From positions 1 through 10,369 of the forward strand of contig USGZ01000030.1 of assembly GCA_900554265.1 (NCBI GenBank): a DNA stretch of 10,369 nucleotides, written 5' to 3'. A model generated the notes under the pieces. It ran no database searches. It was not told the DNA's origin and saw only the letters and a list, made by a program, of their open reading frames with translations. The position numbers were made by a program, and so were the translations under genes. The stretch comes from an uncultured Porphyromonadaceae bacterium. Lineage in GTDB: Bacteria; Bacteroidota; Bacteroidia; Bacteroidales; Muribaculaceae. Positions 1-7,320 of the stretch are shown one piece after another (within the stretch, counting starts at the first letter, position 1; each line of letters opens with the position of its first letter).

Positions 1-195
1 GCCGGCGCCCACGAGGGCGCGGACGATGCCGGCTACCGGCGCCTCCTCAGGCCGCGCAGCACAGACCAGCACTATGCGCCGCGGAAAATCCAGCGTGATT
101 TTTCCCTGCTGCACGGCGGCGGCGCCACGGGTCGTACGCGGCGCTGCCCCGCGCCGGTAGTCCTCCATCTTCTTTTCCAGATAATTGTCGGCCAT
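1..195 (-). CDS. Probable SDR-family oxidoreductase, N-terminal 65 codons only
   Basis: The frame opens with ATG (complement of 193-195) and stays open to the window edge, giving 65 residues that begin MADNYLEKKMEDYRRG. A basic, hydrophilic leader of about 33 residues is followed by a beta-strand-like segment (FPRRIVLVCAA) and a helix ending IVRALVGAG. This resembles the leader plus first Rossmann strand and helix of short-chain dehydrogenases, where the strand normally leads into a TGGxxGIG-type nucleotide-binding loop. Here the loop reads CAARPEEAPVAG, so the usual glycines are not obvious. The gene starts 27 bases after the polA stop on the same strand, with no promoter-like element between, so it is probably co-transcribed with polA. 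The family assignment is an inference from a fragment; another Rossmann-like protein is possible. Confidence 0.4.
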   Translation of the reverse strand, partial: MADNYLEKKMEDYRRGAAPRTTRGAAAVQQGKITLDFPRRIVLVCAARPEEAPVAGIVRALVGAG

Positions 196-222
196 ACTTC
201 CGGAAGTTTTTTAGACACTCTC

Positions 223-2976
223 TTAGTGCGCGTCCAGCCAGTTGCTTGCCATTCCGGCGCCTACGCTCAGGGGAACGCGGCCGCGGTAGGCGCCCTCCAT
301 CTGCCCGACGACGAGCCGCTGGAGTTCGGCGGCCTCCTCCGGAATGACGTTGAAGATAAGTTCGTCGTGAACCTGAAGTATCATGCGCGAGCGCAGCCCG
401 CGCGCGCGGATTTCCTTATAGATGCGTATCATGGCCAGCTTGATTATGTCGGCGGCGCTGCCCTGCAGAGGGGCGTTGATGGCGTTGCGCTCCGCATAGC
501 CGCGAACGGCGTTGCTGCGCGAGTTGATGTCCGGCAGATAGCGGCGACGGCCCATCACGGTGGTCACGAAGCCGTCGCGCCGGGCGCGCTCGATGGCCTC
601 ATTCATATAGGCCTCGACGCCGGGATAGGTGCGCAGGTAGCCCTCGATGAGTTCCTTGGCCTCGGCGCGGGGTATGCCCAGACGCGCGCTCAGCCCGAAG
701 GCGGAGATGCCGTAGATGATGCCGAAGTTGGCCGTCTTGGCCGTGCGCCGCTGGTCGTCGCTTACCGCTGCGGGGTCTATGTGATAGATTTTGGCCGCCG
801 TGGCGCGGTGGATGTCGGCTCCGCTGACGAAAGCCTCGACCATATCCTTGTCGCCGCTGAAGTCGGCCATAAGCCTGAGCTCGATCTGCGAATAGTCCGC
901 CGACATCAGAAGGCAGCCCGGATCGGCCACGAAGGCACGGCGGATTTCGCGCCCGTCGTCGGTGCGGATGGGTATGTTCTGAAGATTGGGGTTGGTGCTG
1001 GAGAGGCGCCCCGTGGCCGTCACGGTCTGACGGTAGGTGGTGTGCAGCTTGCCTGTGGTGGGGTTGATGAGTTTGGGGAGGGCGTCGACGTAAGTCGCCA
1101 GCAACTTGCGCAGAGTGCGGATTTCGAGTATCAGGCGCACCAGCGGCACCTCGCCGGCGTATTTCTCCAGCGCGTCCTCCGCCGTGCTCCAGGAGCCTCC
1201 CTTGGTCTTGCGGGCCTTGGGGTCGATTTTGAGTTCGTCGAATAATATGGTGCCTACCTGCGATGGGCTGGAGATGTTGAAGGGACGTCCCGCCAGGGCA
1301 TAGGCCTCCTCCTCCAGGGCGTGCAGACGCTCTTTCAGCTCGACGGAAAGCCGGTGCAGCTCGATGGGGTCGATGCGGGCGCCCTCCCATTCCATATCCG
1401 CCAGTACCTCTATCAGCGGCAGCTCGATTTCCTCGAGCAGGCGCAGCTGGTCCTTCTCGCGCAGCTCTGCCTCCAGCAAGGGCATCAGACGCAGTACGGC
1501 GGCCGCGCGCTGCGGCGCAGTAAGGGCCTCGCAGCCAAGGTAGACCATCGCCAGGTCAGAGGTCAGATGCCGCGCCTCCGGGGAGCACAGGTAGTGCGCC
1601 ACGGCGGTATCGAAGTACTTCGCCCCCGAGAGCAGCACGCCCATGCGCCGCAGCAGCAGCAGGTCGCGCTTGAAATCGTCGCTCACAAGCGTTATCTCCG
1701 GATTGGCCAGCACCGGCTCAAGCAGCGTCATGATGGCCTCGCGGCGCTCGCGCTCGTCGGGCAGGGCGATTTCCAGGCAACGCGGAGCCGCCGGAACGGC
1801 CTCGCCTCCGGCCTCCTCCAGCCCGTCCGGTATATATGCCAGCGCCAGGCCGGTGATGCGGGCGGTCATGGCCTCGGCGCCCTCGGCCTCGACGGTCAGC
1901 CCTATGCGGCCCGTTGCCGACGCGGCCTCGAGGAAGGAGGCGATGGCGGCGGGGTCGGAGCTGCTCTCGATATGCTCGGGCCGAGCGGCGGGGATGCCGC
2001 GCTCGATGCGCGCGTCGGCGGCCTCGGCGTCGGCCAGGTCGAAGAGCGAGAGCGGAGCCTCGGGTGCCGCGGGAGCGGGTGCCGCAGATGCTGCCGGAGC
2101 GTCGCCGAGTTTGGCAAGGAAGGCCTTGAACTCAAGCTCCTTGAAGATTGCCCGCAGCGCGTCGATGTCAGGTTCGCAGCGTCGCAGGTCCTCCGGACGG
2201 ATATCCAGCGGCACCTCGGTGCATATCGTCACCAGCCACTTCGACTGACGTATCTGTTCCTCGTTGTTTTCGATTTTGGCCCGCAGCGCACCCTTGATTT
2301 TATCGGTGTTGGCCAGCAGATTATCTACTGAGCCGAACTCGCGGATAAGTCGGGCGGCCGTAACCTCGCCGACGCCCGGGCAGCCGGGCACGTTGTCCGA
2401 CGCATCGCCCTCGAGGGCGAGCAGGTCGATTACCTGCTCCGGGCGCTCGATACCGTAGCGCTCGCAGACTTCCTTAGGACCGCGGATTTCGAAGTCCCTG
2501 CCCTTCAGCGCCGGACGGTACATAAGCACCTCCGGACGCACCAGCTGGCCGTAGTCCTTGTCCGGGGTCATCATGTAGGTGGTGAAGCCTTCGCCCTCGG
2601 CCATGCGCGAAAGGGTGCCGATAACGTCGTCGGCCTCATAGCCCGGTATCTCGACAACCGGAATGCGGTAAGCCTCGAGTATACGCTTGATGAAGGGGAT
2701 GGCGAGGGTGATATCCTCCGGCTGCTTGTCGCGGCCGGCCTTGTACTCGGCGTATTGCTCGTGGCGGAAAGTCTTGCCGTGCTCCGGGTCGAAGCAAACG
2801 GCGATATAGCCGGGATTCTCCTTGCGCAGCACGTCGTCCAGGGTATTGACGAAGCCGAAGATGGCGGAGGTGTTCAGGCCGTACGACGTTACGCGCGGCG
2901 AGCGCATCAGCGCATAATAGGCGCGGTAAATCAGAGCATAGGCGTCGAGCAGAAACAGTTTGCGTTGTTCAGGCAT
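223..2976 (-). CDS. polA: DNA polymerase I with degenerate proofreading domain
   Basis: This 917-residue protein is DNA polymerase I, the cytoplasmic enzyme that removes RNA primers and fills gaps in replication and repair. Residues 1-290 are the 5' nuclease, with D11, the GYEADDVIG block (112-120), TPDKDYGQL (137-145), GDASDNVPG (190-198) and a helix-hairpin-helix region (about 199-215). An Ala/Pro-rich linker (292-308) follows. Residues about 335-510 match the 3'-5' exonuclease fold but lack key residues: the DxE motif is T361-V-E363, D438 is kept, and the YxxxD motif is missing in a shortened stretch (about 483-497). The polymerase domain is intact: TGRLSS (655-660), NPNLQNIP (662-669), motif A DYSQIELR (D694), the O-helix RRTAKTANFGIIYG (K747, Y755) and motif C QVHDELIF (D871). 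The length is near the family norm. The ATG at 2976 lies 25 bases from a -7 box, which supports this start. Identification is secure; loss of proofreading is inferred. Confidence 0.97.
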   Translation of the reverse strand: MPEQRKLFLLDAYALIYRAYYALMRSPRVTSYGLNTSAIFGFVNTLDDVLRKENPGYIAVCFDPEHGKTFRHEQYAEYKAGRDKQPEDITLAIPFIKRILEAYRIPVVEIPGYEADDVIGTLSRMAEGEGFTTYMMTPDKDYGQLVRPEVLMYRPALKGRDFEIRGPKEVCERYGIERPEQVIDLLALEGDASDNVPGCPGVGEVTAARLIREFGSVDNLLANTDKIKGALRAKIENNEEQIRQSKWLVTICTEVPLDIRPEDLRRCEPDIDALRAIFKELEFKAFLAKLGDAPAASAAPAPAAPEAPLSLFDLADAEAADARIERGIPAARPEHIESSSDPAAIASFLEAASATGRIGLTVEAEGAEAMTARITGLALAYIPDGLEEAGGEAVPAAPRCLEIALPDERERREAIMTLLEPVLANPEITLVSDDFKRDLLLLRRMGVLLSGAKYFDTAVAHYLCSPEARHLTSDLAMVYLGCEALTAPQRAAAVLRLMPLLEAELREKDQLRLLEEIELPLIEVLADMEWEGARIDPIELHRLSVELKERLHALEEEAYALAGRPFNISSPSQVGTILFDELKIDPKARKTKGGSWSTAEDALEKYAGEVPLVRLILEIRTLRKLLATYVDALPKLINPTTGKLHTTYRQTVTATGRLSSTNPNLQNIPIRTDDGREIRRAFVADPGCLLMSADYSQIELRLMADFSGDKDMVEAFVSGADIHRATAAKIYHIDPAAVSDDQRRTAKTANFGIIYGISAFGLSARLGIPRAEAKELIEGYLRTYPGVEAYMNEAIERARRDGFVTTVMGRRRYLPDINSRSNAVRGYAERNAINAPLQGSAADIIKLAMIRIYKEIRARGLRSRMILQVHDELIFNVIPEEAAELQRLVVGQMEGAYRGRVPLSVGAGMASNWLDAH

Positions 2977-3001
2977 ATTGCGGACAATTTATACATTAGC
3001 G

Positions 3002-3009
3002 CAAAGATA
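3002..3009 (-). promoter_or_regulatory. polA promoter, Bacteroidota -7 box
   Basis: On the minus strand this reads TATCTTTG, an exact match to the Bacteroidota sigma-ABfr -7 consensus TAnnTTTG. Transcription would start about 7 bases downstream, leaving a leader of under 20 bases before the polA ATG. No convincing TTTG -33 box lies at the usual spacing, so the upstream half is weak. Confidence 0.6.
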
Positions 3010-3124
3010 GTCTTTTTTGCCGAAATACCACCGCCCCGCCAACTTTAAGTCCCATGGCAAATGGATAACTTCCAATTGGGAAATGTGGATTTTTATAGAC
3101 AAACATTCTAATAATTGACGCATT

Positions 3125-3156
3125 ATGTAGGTACGCGATTAATCGCGTACCTACAT
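3125..3156. repeat. Perfect 32-bp palindrome with no spacer
   Basis: Positions 3125-3140 are the exact reverse complement of 3141-3156, centred on GATTAATC, with arms running ATGTAGGTACGCGATT. Four T residues follow on the plus strand (3156-3159). As RNA it would form a long hairpin. As DNA it could be a dispersed palindromic element of REP type or a binding site for a dimeric regulator. A terminator role is unlikely, because no plus-strand gene lies upstream of it and the minus strand has no T run after it. Confidence 0.85.
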
Positions 3157-3272
3157 TTTCTTATTGTCAGGAAATGCTTTTTATCTCTGCAATGTTCTGC
3201 GTCGGGCCGGATTTACCTAAGGTCCTGTCTCCGGGCTTTCATGCTCGGCTCTGACTTTACTGATATTTTTCG

Positions 3273-3280
3273 TAATTTTG
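3273..3280 (+). promoter_or_regulatory. Transporter gene promoter, -7 box
   Basis: TAATTTTG matches the Bacteroidota -7 consensus TAnnTTTG and would start transcription near 3287, giving a leader of roughly 23 bases before the ATG at 3310. The -33 region has no clear TTTG. Its position inside the longer open frame argues that translation starts downstream of it. Confidence 0.55.
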
Positions 3281-3309
3281 CGCTCCCGTATAATTCAAAC
3301 GAATTCCTG

Positions 3310-4239
3310 ATGAATCAACAGATAAAGGGCCACCTGTGTATGCTGGGTGCCAATACGATGTGGGGACTGATGTCGCCTGTGGCCAAACTTGTGATGAGCG
3401 CCGGAATCGTGGCACCTCTCTTCCTTGCCGATGCCCGAATCGTAGGAGCCGCGATACTGTTCTGGCTGCTGTCGCTGGTGCGCCCATACGAGCATGTCCC
3501 TGCTCCGGATTTGCTGAGACTCGCCGGCGCCGCCATGCTGAGCATTCTTTTCAACCAGGGATGCTTCATTGTCGGCGTCGGTTATACCTCGCCGGGCGAA
3601 GCCTCAATAATCACGACCACCATGCCAATGTGGGTGATGGTATTCGGAGCGCTGTTCTTCGGCCAGAAACTTACAGTCCGCAAACTCCTCGGCATTGCGC
3701 TTGGCGGCATCGGCGCGCTTACCCTGATAATCAGCGGCATGAGCACGGCCGTTCGCGGAAACAATCCTGTGCTGGGCGACATTCTGGTGCTGTGCGCGCA
3801 GATGTCGTACGCCACCTATCTGCTGATTTACCGCAACTTTATCAGGCGGTATTCCCTGGTTACGCTGATGAAGTGGATGTTTACGTTCGCCTCTGTCGGA
3901 AGCCTGGCGATTTCTTTCCGGACTGTCGTATCCATGGATTATTCGGCGCTGGACACGGCCCTGATTGCGGGCATAGCCTATGTAGTGGTCGGGGGCACCT
4001 TCCTGGCTTATGTGTTCATGACCTACGGACAGAAGACCCTGCGGCCGGAGGTTGTCGGAATGTACAATTACCTGCAGCCGATAGTGGCCCTGATGGTGGG
4101 CCTGACCTTGGGACTGGACCGCTTTTCTCCGCTCAAAGGCCTGGCGATAGTGATGATTTTCAGCGGAGTATATATAGTCGCCACCGCCAGAGCCTCCGAT
4201 AGTCCCGAAAGGTCCCGGATATCGCCGCAAGCAAGGTAA
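3310..4239 (+). CDS. EamA/DMT-family inner-membrane transporter
   Basis: This 309-residue membrane protein belongs to the drug/metabolite transporter superfamily, with two EamA halves. Repeat one covers about residues 6-143, starting GHLCMLGANTMWGLMSPVAK and including GYTSPGEASIITTTMPMWVM before a helix ending LIISG. Repeat two covers about 154-292 and ends in the typical YNYLQPIVALMVG...GLAIVMIFSGVYIV pattern. About ten membrane helices are visible, and a short polar tail (294-309) follows. Members export or import small metabolites such as amino acids, nucleosides or drugs; the substrate cannot be read from the sequence. The frame is open upstream to 3115, but I chose the ATG at 3310 because family similarity begins there and a -7 box ends 30 bases before it. 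It is divergent from polA and probably transcribed alone, as the next gene has its own promoter. The family call is secure, the physiological role unknown. Confidence 0.9.
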   Translation: MNQQIKGHLCMLGANTMWGLMSPVAKLVMSAGIVAPLFLADARIVGAAILFWLLSLVRPYEHVPAPDLLRLAGAAMLSILFNQGCFIVGVGYTSPGEASIITTTMPMWVMVFGALFFGQKLTVRKLLGIALGGIGALTLIISGMSTAVRGNNPVLGDILVLCAQMSYATYLLIYRNFIRRYSLVTLMKWMFTFASVGSLAISFRTVVSMDYSALDTALIAGIAYVVVGGTFLAYVFMTYGQKTLRPEVVGMYNYLQPIVALMVGLTLGLDRFSPLKGLAIVMIFSGVYIVATARASDSPERSRISPQAR

Positions 4240-4253
4240 CCCCATGCGAGCGC

Positions 4254-4310
4254 CGGAGATGGCAACCCGCACCCGGAAATCCGCTCCATCCGGCCTGCAA
4301 CTCCGTTTTT
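4254..4310 (+). terminator. Possible weak terminator after the transporter gene
   Basis: CGGAG (4254-4258) can pair with CTCCG (4301-4305), and inside it CCGGA (4273-4277) can pair with TCCGG (4289-4293). Six T residues follow (4306-4311). The two short stems are separated by unpaired bases, so the structure is loose and the call is tentative. Confidence 0.3.
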
Positions 4311-4355
4311 TAATACGATTTAGGAATATAATTTTCGGATACGGAAAAAGTTTTG

Positions 4356-4363
4356 TATTTTTG
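4356..4363 (+). promoter_or_regulatory. Nuclease gene promoter, -7 box
   Basis: TATTTTTG fits the TAnnTTTG consensus and would start transcription near 4370, about 25 bases before the ATG at 4395. The -33 position has only T-rich sequence (ATTTTC). The in-frame TTG at 4353 overlaps this box and so cannot be the start used from this promoter. Confidence 0.55.
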
Positions 4364-4394
4364 CGTGCGAATACTGAGCCTAAATCAGGATATT

Positions 4395-5456
4395 ATGACT
4401 CGAAACAATATCATAACGATAATTCTGGCAGCCCTGCTGGCCCTCGGCGGTGTCAGCGCCAACGCACAGAACAACGGCAACCGCAAGGTGCAGATTGCCG
4501 GTATCGCCTTCTATAACTTTGAGAATCTGTTCGATACGATTCCCAACAATCCCGAAGGCCGCGACCTGGAATTCACTCCCGGCGGCAGCCGTCAGTGGGA
4601 CAGCCGCAAATACAACATCAAGGTCCACAATCTCGCATACGCCATCAGCCAGTTCAAGACCCGCACCACGCCCTACGGACCCGCCATAATCGGCATCAGC
4701 GAAATCGAGAACCGCTCCGTAATCGAGGACGTCGTCAACCAGCCTGAGCTCCGGGACCTCGGCCTCCAGATTGTCCACCACGACTCGCCCGACGCCCGCG
4801 GCGTAGACGTCGGCCTGATTTACAACCCACGGTACTTCCGCGTCGACAACGTCACCAACCACCGCCTCACCGCCCTCAACTTCCGCACCCGCGACCAGAT
4901 GTGCGTCGTCGGGCGCCTGCTCGGTCAGCCCCTGGCGGTAATCGTCAACCACTGGCCATCCCGCCTCGGCGGACAGGAGCGCAGCGAGCCCAACCGCGTC
5001 GCCGCCGCAGAACTCAGCAAAAGCATCGCCGACTCCCTCTGGACCGTCAATCCCGAAATGGCCGTAATCATCATGGGCGACCTCAACGACGACCCCCAGA
5101 ACAAATCCTGCGCCAAAATCCTCGGAGCCGCCAAGAAGGCCGACAACGTCGACGACCACGGCTTCTACAATCCCTGGTGGGAAATCCTCGACCGTGGCAT
5201 AGGCACACTGGCATACAACAGCAGCTGGAACCTTTTCGACCAGATTATCATCTCCGGCAACCTCGTAGGAGCTCCGGACGACAAGTGGAACTTCTTCGAA
5301 GCCCGCGTGCTGAACTTCGACTTCCTGCGCGACACCGAAGGCACACGCCAGGGCTACCCCAAGCGCACATTCGCCTCCGGAAGTTTCCTCGGAGGATATT
5401 CCGACCACTTCCCGACGGAAATCTTCCTCCGCCGCTACGTGACGGTAAACCGCTGA
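4395..5456 (+). CDS. Secreted endonuclease/exonuclease/phosphatase-fold protein
   Basis: The 353-residue protein starts with a signal peptide (residues 1 to about 24: basic MTRNN, a hydrophobic core, then SANAQ), so it should act in the periplasm or outside the cell. The mature part has the metal-dependent endonuclease/exonuclease/phosphatase fold: NFENLFD (41-47, with N41), the acidic metal ligand in ISEIEN (E103), the RGVDVGLIY strand (135-143), NHWPSR (H186), the GDLNDDP motif (D229, N231), and the terminal SDHFPTEI (D337, H338). These are the usual catalytic positions for Mg-dependent phosphodiester cleavage. Members of this fold cut DNA, RNA, sugar phosphates or lipid phosphates; the secreted Bacteroidales form is usually labelled nuclease, but the substrate is not proven. 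The start at 4395 gives a clean signal peptide and a leader after the promoter. The next gene begins 46 bases on with no obvious promoter, so the two may form an operon. Confidence 0.88.
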   Translation: MTRNNIITIILAALLALGGVSANAQNNGNRKVQIAGIAFYNFENLFDTIPNNPEGRDLEFTPGGSRQWDSRKYNIKVHNLAYAISQFKTRTTPYGPAIIGISEIENRSVIEDVVNQPELRDLGLQIVHHDSPDARGVDVGLIYNPRYFRVDNVTNHRLTALNFRTRDQMCVVGRLLGQPLAVIVNHWPSRLGGQERSEPNRVAAAELSKSIADSLWTVNPEMAVIIMGDLNDDPQNKSCAKILGAAKKADNVDDHGFYNPWWEILDRGIGTLAYNSSWNLFDQIIISGNLVGAPDDKWNFFEARVLNFDFLRDTEGTRQGYPKRTFASGSFLGGYSDHFPTEIFLRRYVTVNR

Positions 5457-5502
5457 TACCTGAGCATACACACAAATTCCAATATTCATCAAAAAACACA
5501 GT

Positions 5503-7101
5503 ATGAAAAAATTTCTACTCACTCTGGCAGCAGCCGCACTCTGCGCAAGCGCAGCTTTTGCCGACGCTACTGTCGTAATCAAGGACCAGACTCCCTACAC
5601 CGGCGGCGCAACCACCGACGCCGTTGAATGGACCAACGGAAACTTCACCTTCAACCCCGCCAAGGGCGATCCCAAGGCTACCGCACCTTCCTTCAACCGT
5701 GCCGGCGACCTGCGTCTCTACGCCAAGAACACCTTCACCATCACCACGACCGGTCCGGAAATGACCAAAATCGTGTTCAACATCTCCGCACAGGGTCTCA
5801 AGCGCCTCACCGTCGTATCTGCCGACAACGGCACAATCGCAACCCAGGCCAAGGGCGACGCCACCGTTACCTGGACCGGCAGCTCCAAGAACGTAGTATT
5901 CACCGTAGCACCCGAAGGTGAAAAAGCCATCTACGGCACTGAAGACACCAAGGCCGGCCAGCTCGACTTCGACAAGATCGAAATCACCGGCGGCGGCGAA
6001 CTCGGCGGCGACGTGCCCCCGACTCCCGAAGACCCCAACTTCGTTAAGGTCAACTCCATCGAGAACGGCGCTTCCTACGCCCTCGTCGCCGACGGCAAGT
6101 ACACCGCCGACCTCTTCTCCCGCAACTACGGCTACTTCAGCTGCACCGCTCTGCCCGCAGGCGCAGGCGATGAGTTCAAGGGCAGCGAAGCCGGAGCCCT
6201 GAAGTTCACGGCAGTTGCCGGCGGCTACACCATCACCACCGCCGCAGGTAAGTTCATGGGTGCAAAGGCCGGTTTCAACACCTTCGACACCACCGACGAC
6301 AGCGCCGACAACCGCGTATGGACCGTTTCCTTCAACGCCGACGGCACCGCCGCCATCGTCAATGTCGCTACCGGCAAGACCGTCGCCATGGACACCCAGT
6401 ACGGTTCCTTCGGCTGCTACGACCAGGACGCCCTCGAAGGCAAGGCTCTTCCTGCCGTCTTCAAGTACACCGGCGGTGAAGTAGTTCCTCCCACCCCCAA
6501 CACCGCTACTTTCGAACTCGTCAACGCTGTCAGCGACGGTGAATTCGTATTCGTAGTCGACGGCAAGGTCGGCGAAGCCATCCCCGCCAGCAGCAGCTTC
6601 GGCCGCCTCAGCCTCGTTGAAGCCACATTCGACGGCAACAAGGTTACCACCGCCGTAAGCAACATCATCAAGATCGCCGCCGCCAACGGTGGCTATACCC
6701 TCCAGGACGCCAACGGCCGCTACCTCGGCTTCGACGGCGAGCACAAGACCTCCTTCCAGCTCTACACCGAAGTAAATGAATATACCGTATGGGCTATCGC
6801 AATGACCAACGGCGAGGCCGCCATCACAATGACCGTAGGCGAAAGCACCGGTACCGTAGGCGTTACCAAGGGCAGCGAAGGCACATGGTACACCAACATC
6901 GCCCCCAGCGTAGGTGCCGACGAAATCATGCTCCCCAAGCTCTACAAGAAGGGCGGCAGCAGCAGCGTCGAGACCATCACCGTTGACCAGAATGCTCCCG
7001 TTGAATACTTCAACCTCCAGGGCATCCGCGTCGAGAACCCCGCCAACGGCCTCTACATCCGCCGCCAGGGCAACAACGTCGCCAAAGTCTACATCCGCTG
7101 A
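5503..7101 (+). CDS. Secreted multidomain beta-rich repeat protein with C-terminal sorting-like tail
   Basis: The 532-residue product is exported or surface-linked, with a clear signal peptide (MKKFLLTLAAAALCASAAFA, cleavage near A20/D21). Residues about 22-163 form a beta-sandwich-like domain with ITGGGE at its end. After a Pro linker (VPPTPEDP, 171-178) come two similar domains of about 145 residues: 180-323 and, after another VPPTPN linker, 337-483. They share pattern, for example GGYTITTAAGKFMG against GGYTLQDANGRYLG, followed in both by a W in the next strand. A short tail (489-532, YFNLQGIRVENPANGLYIRR) is the type seen at the end of many secreted Bacteroidales proteins and may act in sorting. 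Codons are strongly biased to C-ending forms, which suggests high expression. No enzyme motif is visible; a ligand- or glycan-binding or structural surface role is conjecture. It lies 46 bases after the nuclease gene and before a strong terminator. Confidence 0.85.
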   Translation: MKKFLLTLAAAALCASAAFADATVVIKDQTPYTGGATTDAVEWTNGNFTFNPAKGDPKATAPSFNRAGDLRLYAKNTFTITTTGPEMTKIVFNISAQGLKRLTVVSADNGTIATQAKGDATVTWTGSSKNVVFTVAPEGEKAIYGTEDTKAGQLDFDKIEITGGGELGGDVPPTPEDPNFVKVNSIENGASYALVADGKYTADLFSRNYGYFSCTALPAGAGDEFKGSEAGALKFTAVAGGYTITTAAGKFMGAKAGFNTFDTTDDSADNRVWTVSFNADGTAAIVNVATGKTVAMDTQYGSFGCYDQDALEGKALPAVFKYTGGEVVPPTPNTATFELVNAVSDGEFVFVVDGKVGEAIPASSSFGRLSLVEATFDGNKVTTAVSNIIKIAAANGGYTLQDANGRYLGFDGEHKTSFQLYTEVNEYTVWAIAMTNGEAAITMTVGESTGTVGVTKGSEGTWYTNIAPSVGADEIMLPKLYKKGGSSSVETITVDQNAPVEYFNLQGIRVENPANGLYIRRQGNNVAKVYIR

Positions 7102-7123
7102 TTCCCCCGGACCCCATAACACT

Positions 7124-7159
7124 AAAAATCCCCGGCGGACCCTCCCGTCGGGGATTTTT
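7124..7159 (+). terminator. Intrinsic terminator closing the nuclease/repeat-protein pair
   Basis: AAAAATCCCCG (7124-7134) pairs with CGGGGATTTTT (7149-7159), with further pairing inside (CGG with CCG) around a short loop, and the T run forms the downstream arm. It begins 22 bases after the stop at 7101. The A and T arms make it able to work in both directions. Confidence 0.9.
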
Positions 7160-7228
7160 GTTATTAAGTTTTTAGAAACATCCTATAAATATAAACTAAA
7201 TATAAGCACCTTAGGCTAATAATACATC

Positions 7229-7248
7229 TGCAATTCCGGTTGCAATTC
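7229..7248 (+). repeat. Short direct repeat upstream of the abiF promoter
   Basis: TGCAATTC occurs at 7229-7236 and again at 7241-7248, a 12-base period (TGCAATTCCGGT then TGCAATTCTGTT). It ends 35 bases before the -33 box. It could be a regulator site, but an 8-base repeat in A+T-rich DNA may be chance. Confidence 0.35.
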
Positions 7249-7283
7249 TGTTATGTTTTTCGTAAAAATTACAGCCGGAAAAA

Positions 7284-7315
7284 TTTGCAGAAGTAAGATA
7301 AATGCGCTATCTTTG
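7284..7315 (+). promoter_or_regulatory. Promoter of the abiF-linked RNA and gene
   Basis: TTTG (7284-7287) and TATCTTTG (7308-7315) are separated by 20 bases, which is the full Bacteroidota -33/-7 pair with good spacing. It is the strongest promoter match in the window. Transcription would start at about 7322, at the first bases of the hairpin below, so the RNA would begin with that structure. Confidence 0.8.
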
Positions 7316-7320
7316 CATCG

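Larger units (their letters stand above)
2977..3309. other. Divergent intergenic region between polA and the transporter gene
   Basis: This stretch of 333 bases carries no gene I can support. It contains the leftward polA promoter near 3002-3009, a perfect 32-bp palindrome at 3125-3156 and the rightward transporter promoter at 3273-3280. The frame of the transporter is open back to 3115, but the translation before 3310 does not resemble the family and includes both the palindrome and the promoter, so I treat it as non-coding. The remaining part (about 3160-3260) shows nothing I recognise. Confidence 0.7.

Noticed and set aside
196..207. 12-bp palindrome ACTTCCGGAAGT just before the start of the left-edge gene
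   Set aside because: A single 12-base palindrome is not remarkable at this scale and I see no second site or other support for an operator.
226..1245. Long plus-strand open frames inside polA (226-1245, 1321-2331)
   Set aside because: They are antisense to conserved polymerase motifs and have compositions typical of GC-rich shadows.
3115..3309. Upstream extension of the transporter reading frame
   Set aside because: It would include the palindrome and the -7 promoter box, and its translation is not part of the EamA fold, so the ATG at 3310 is preferred.
4353..4394. TTG start 14 codons upstream of the nuclease ATG
   Set aside because: It overlaps the -7 box and would spoil the signal peptide; the ATG at 4395 fits both.
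4380..5582. 400-codon open frame on the minus strand across the nuclease gene
   Set aside because: Same codon-bias shadow. It is rich in Val/Gly/Ala/Asp with no domain, while the plus strand has all motifs of the EEP fold.
5515..7122. 535-codon open frame on the minus strand, antisense to the secreted repeat protein
   Set aside because: It mirrors the plus-strand gene, whose C-ending codons remove stops from this frame. Its translation is low-complexity Gly/Ala/Val/Asp/Glu with no recognisable motif, and the plus frame has a signal peptide and repeats.
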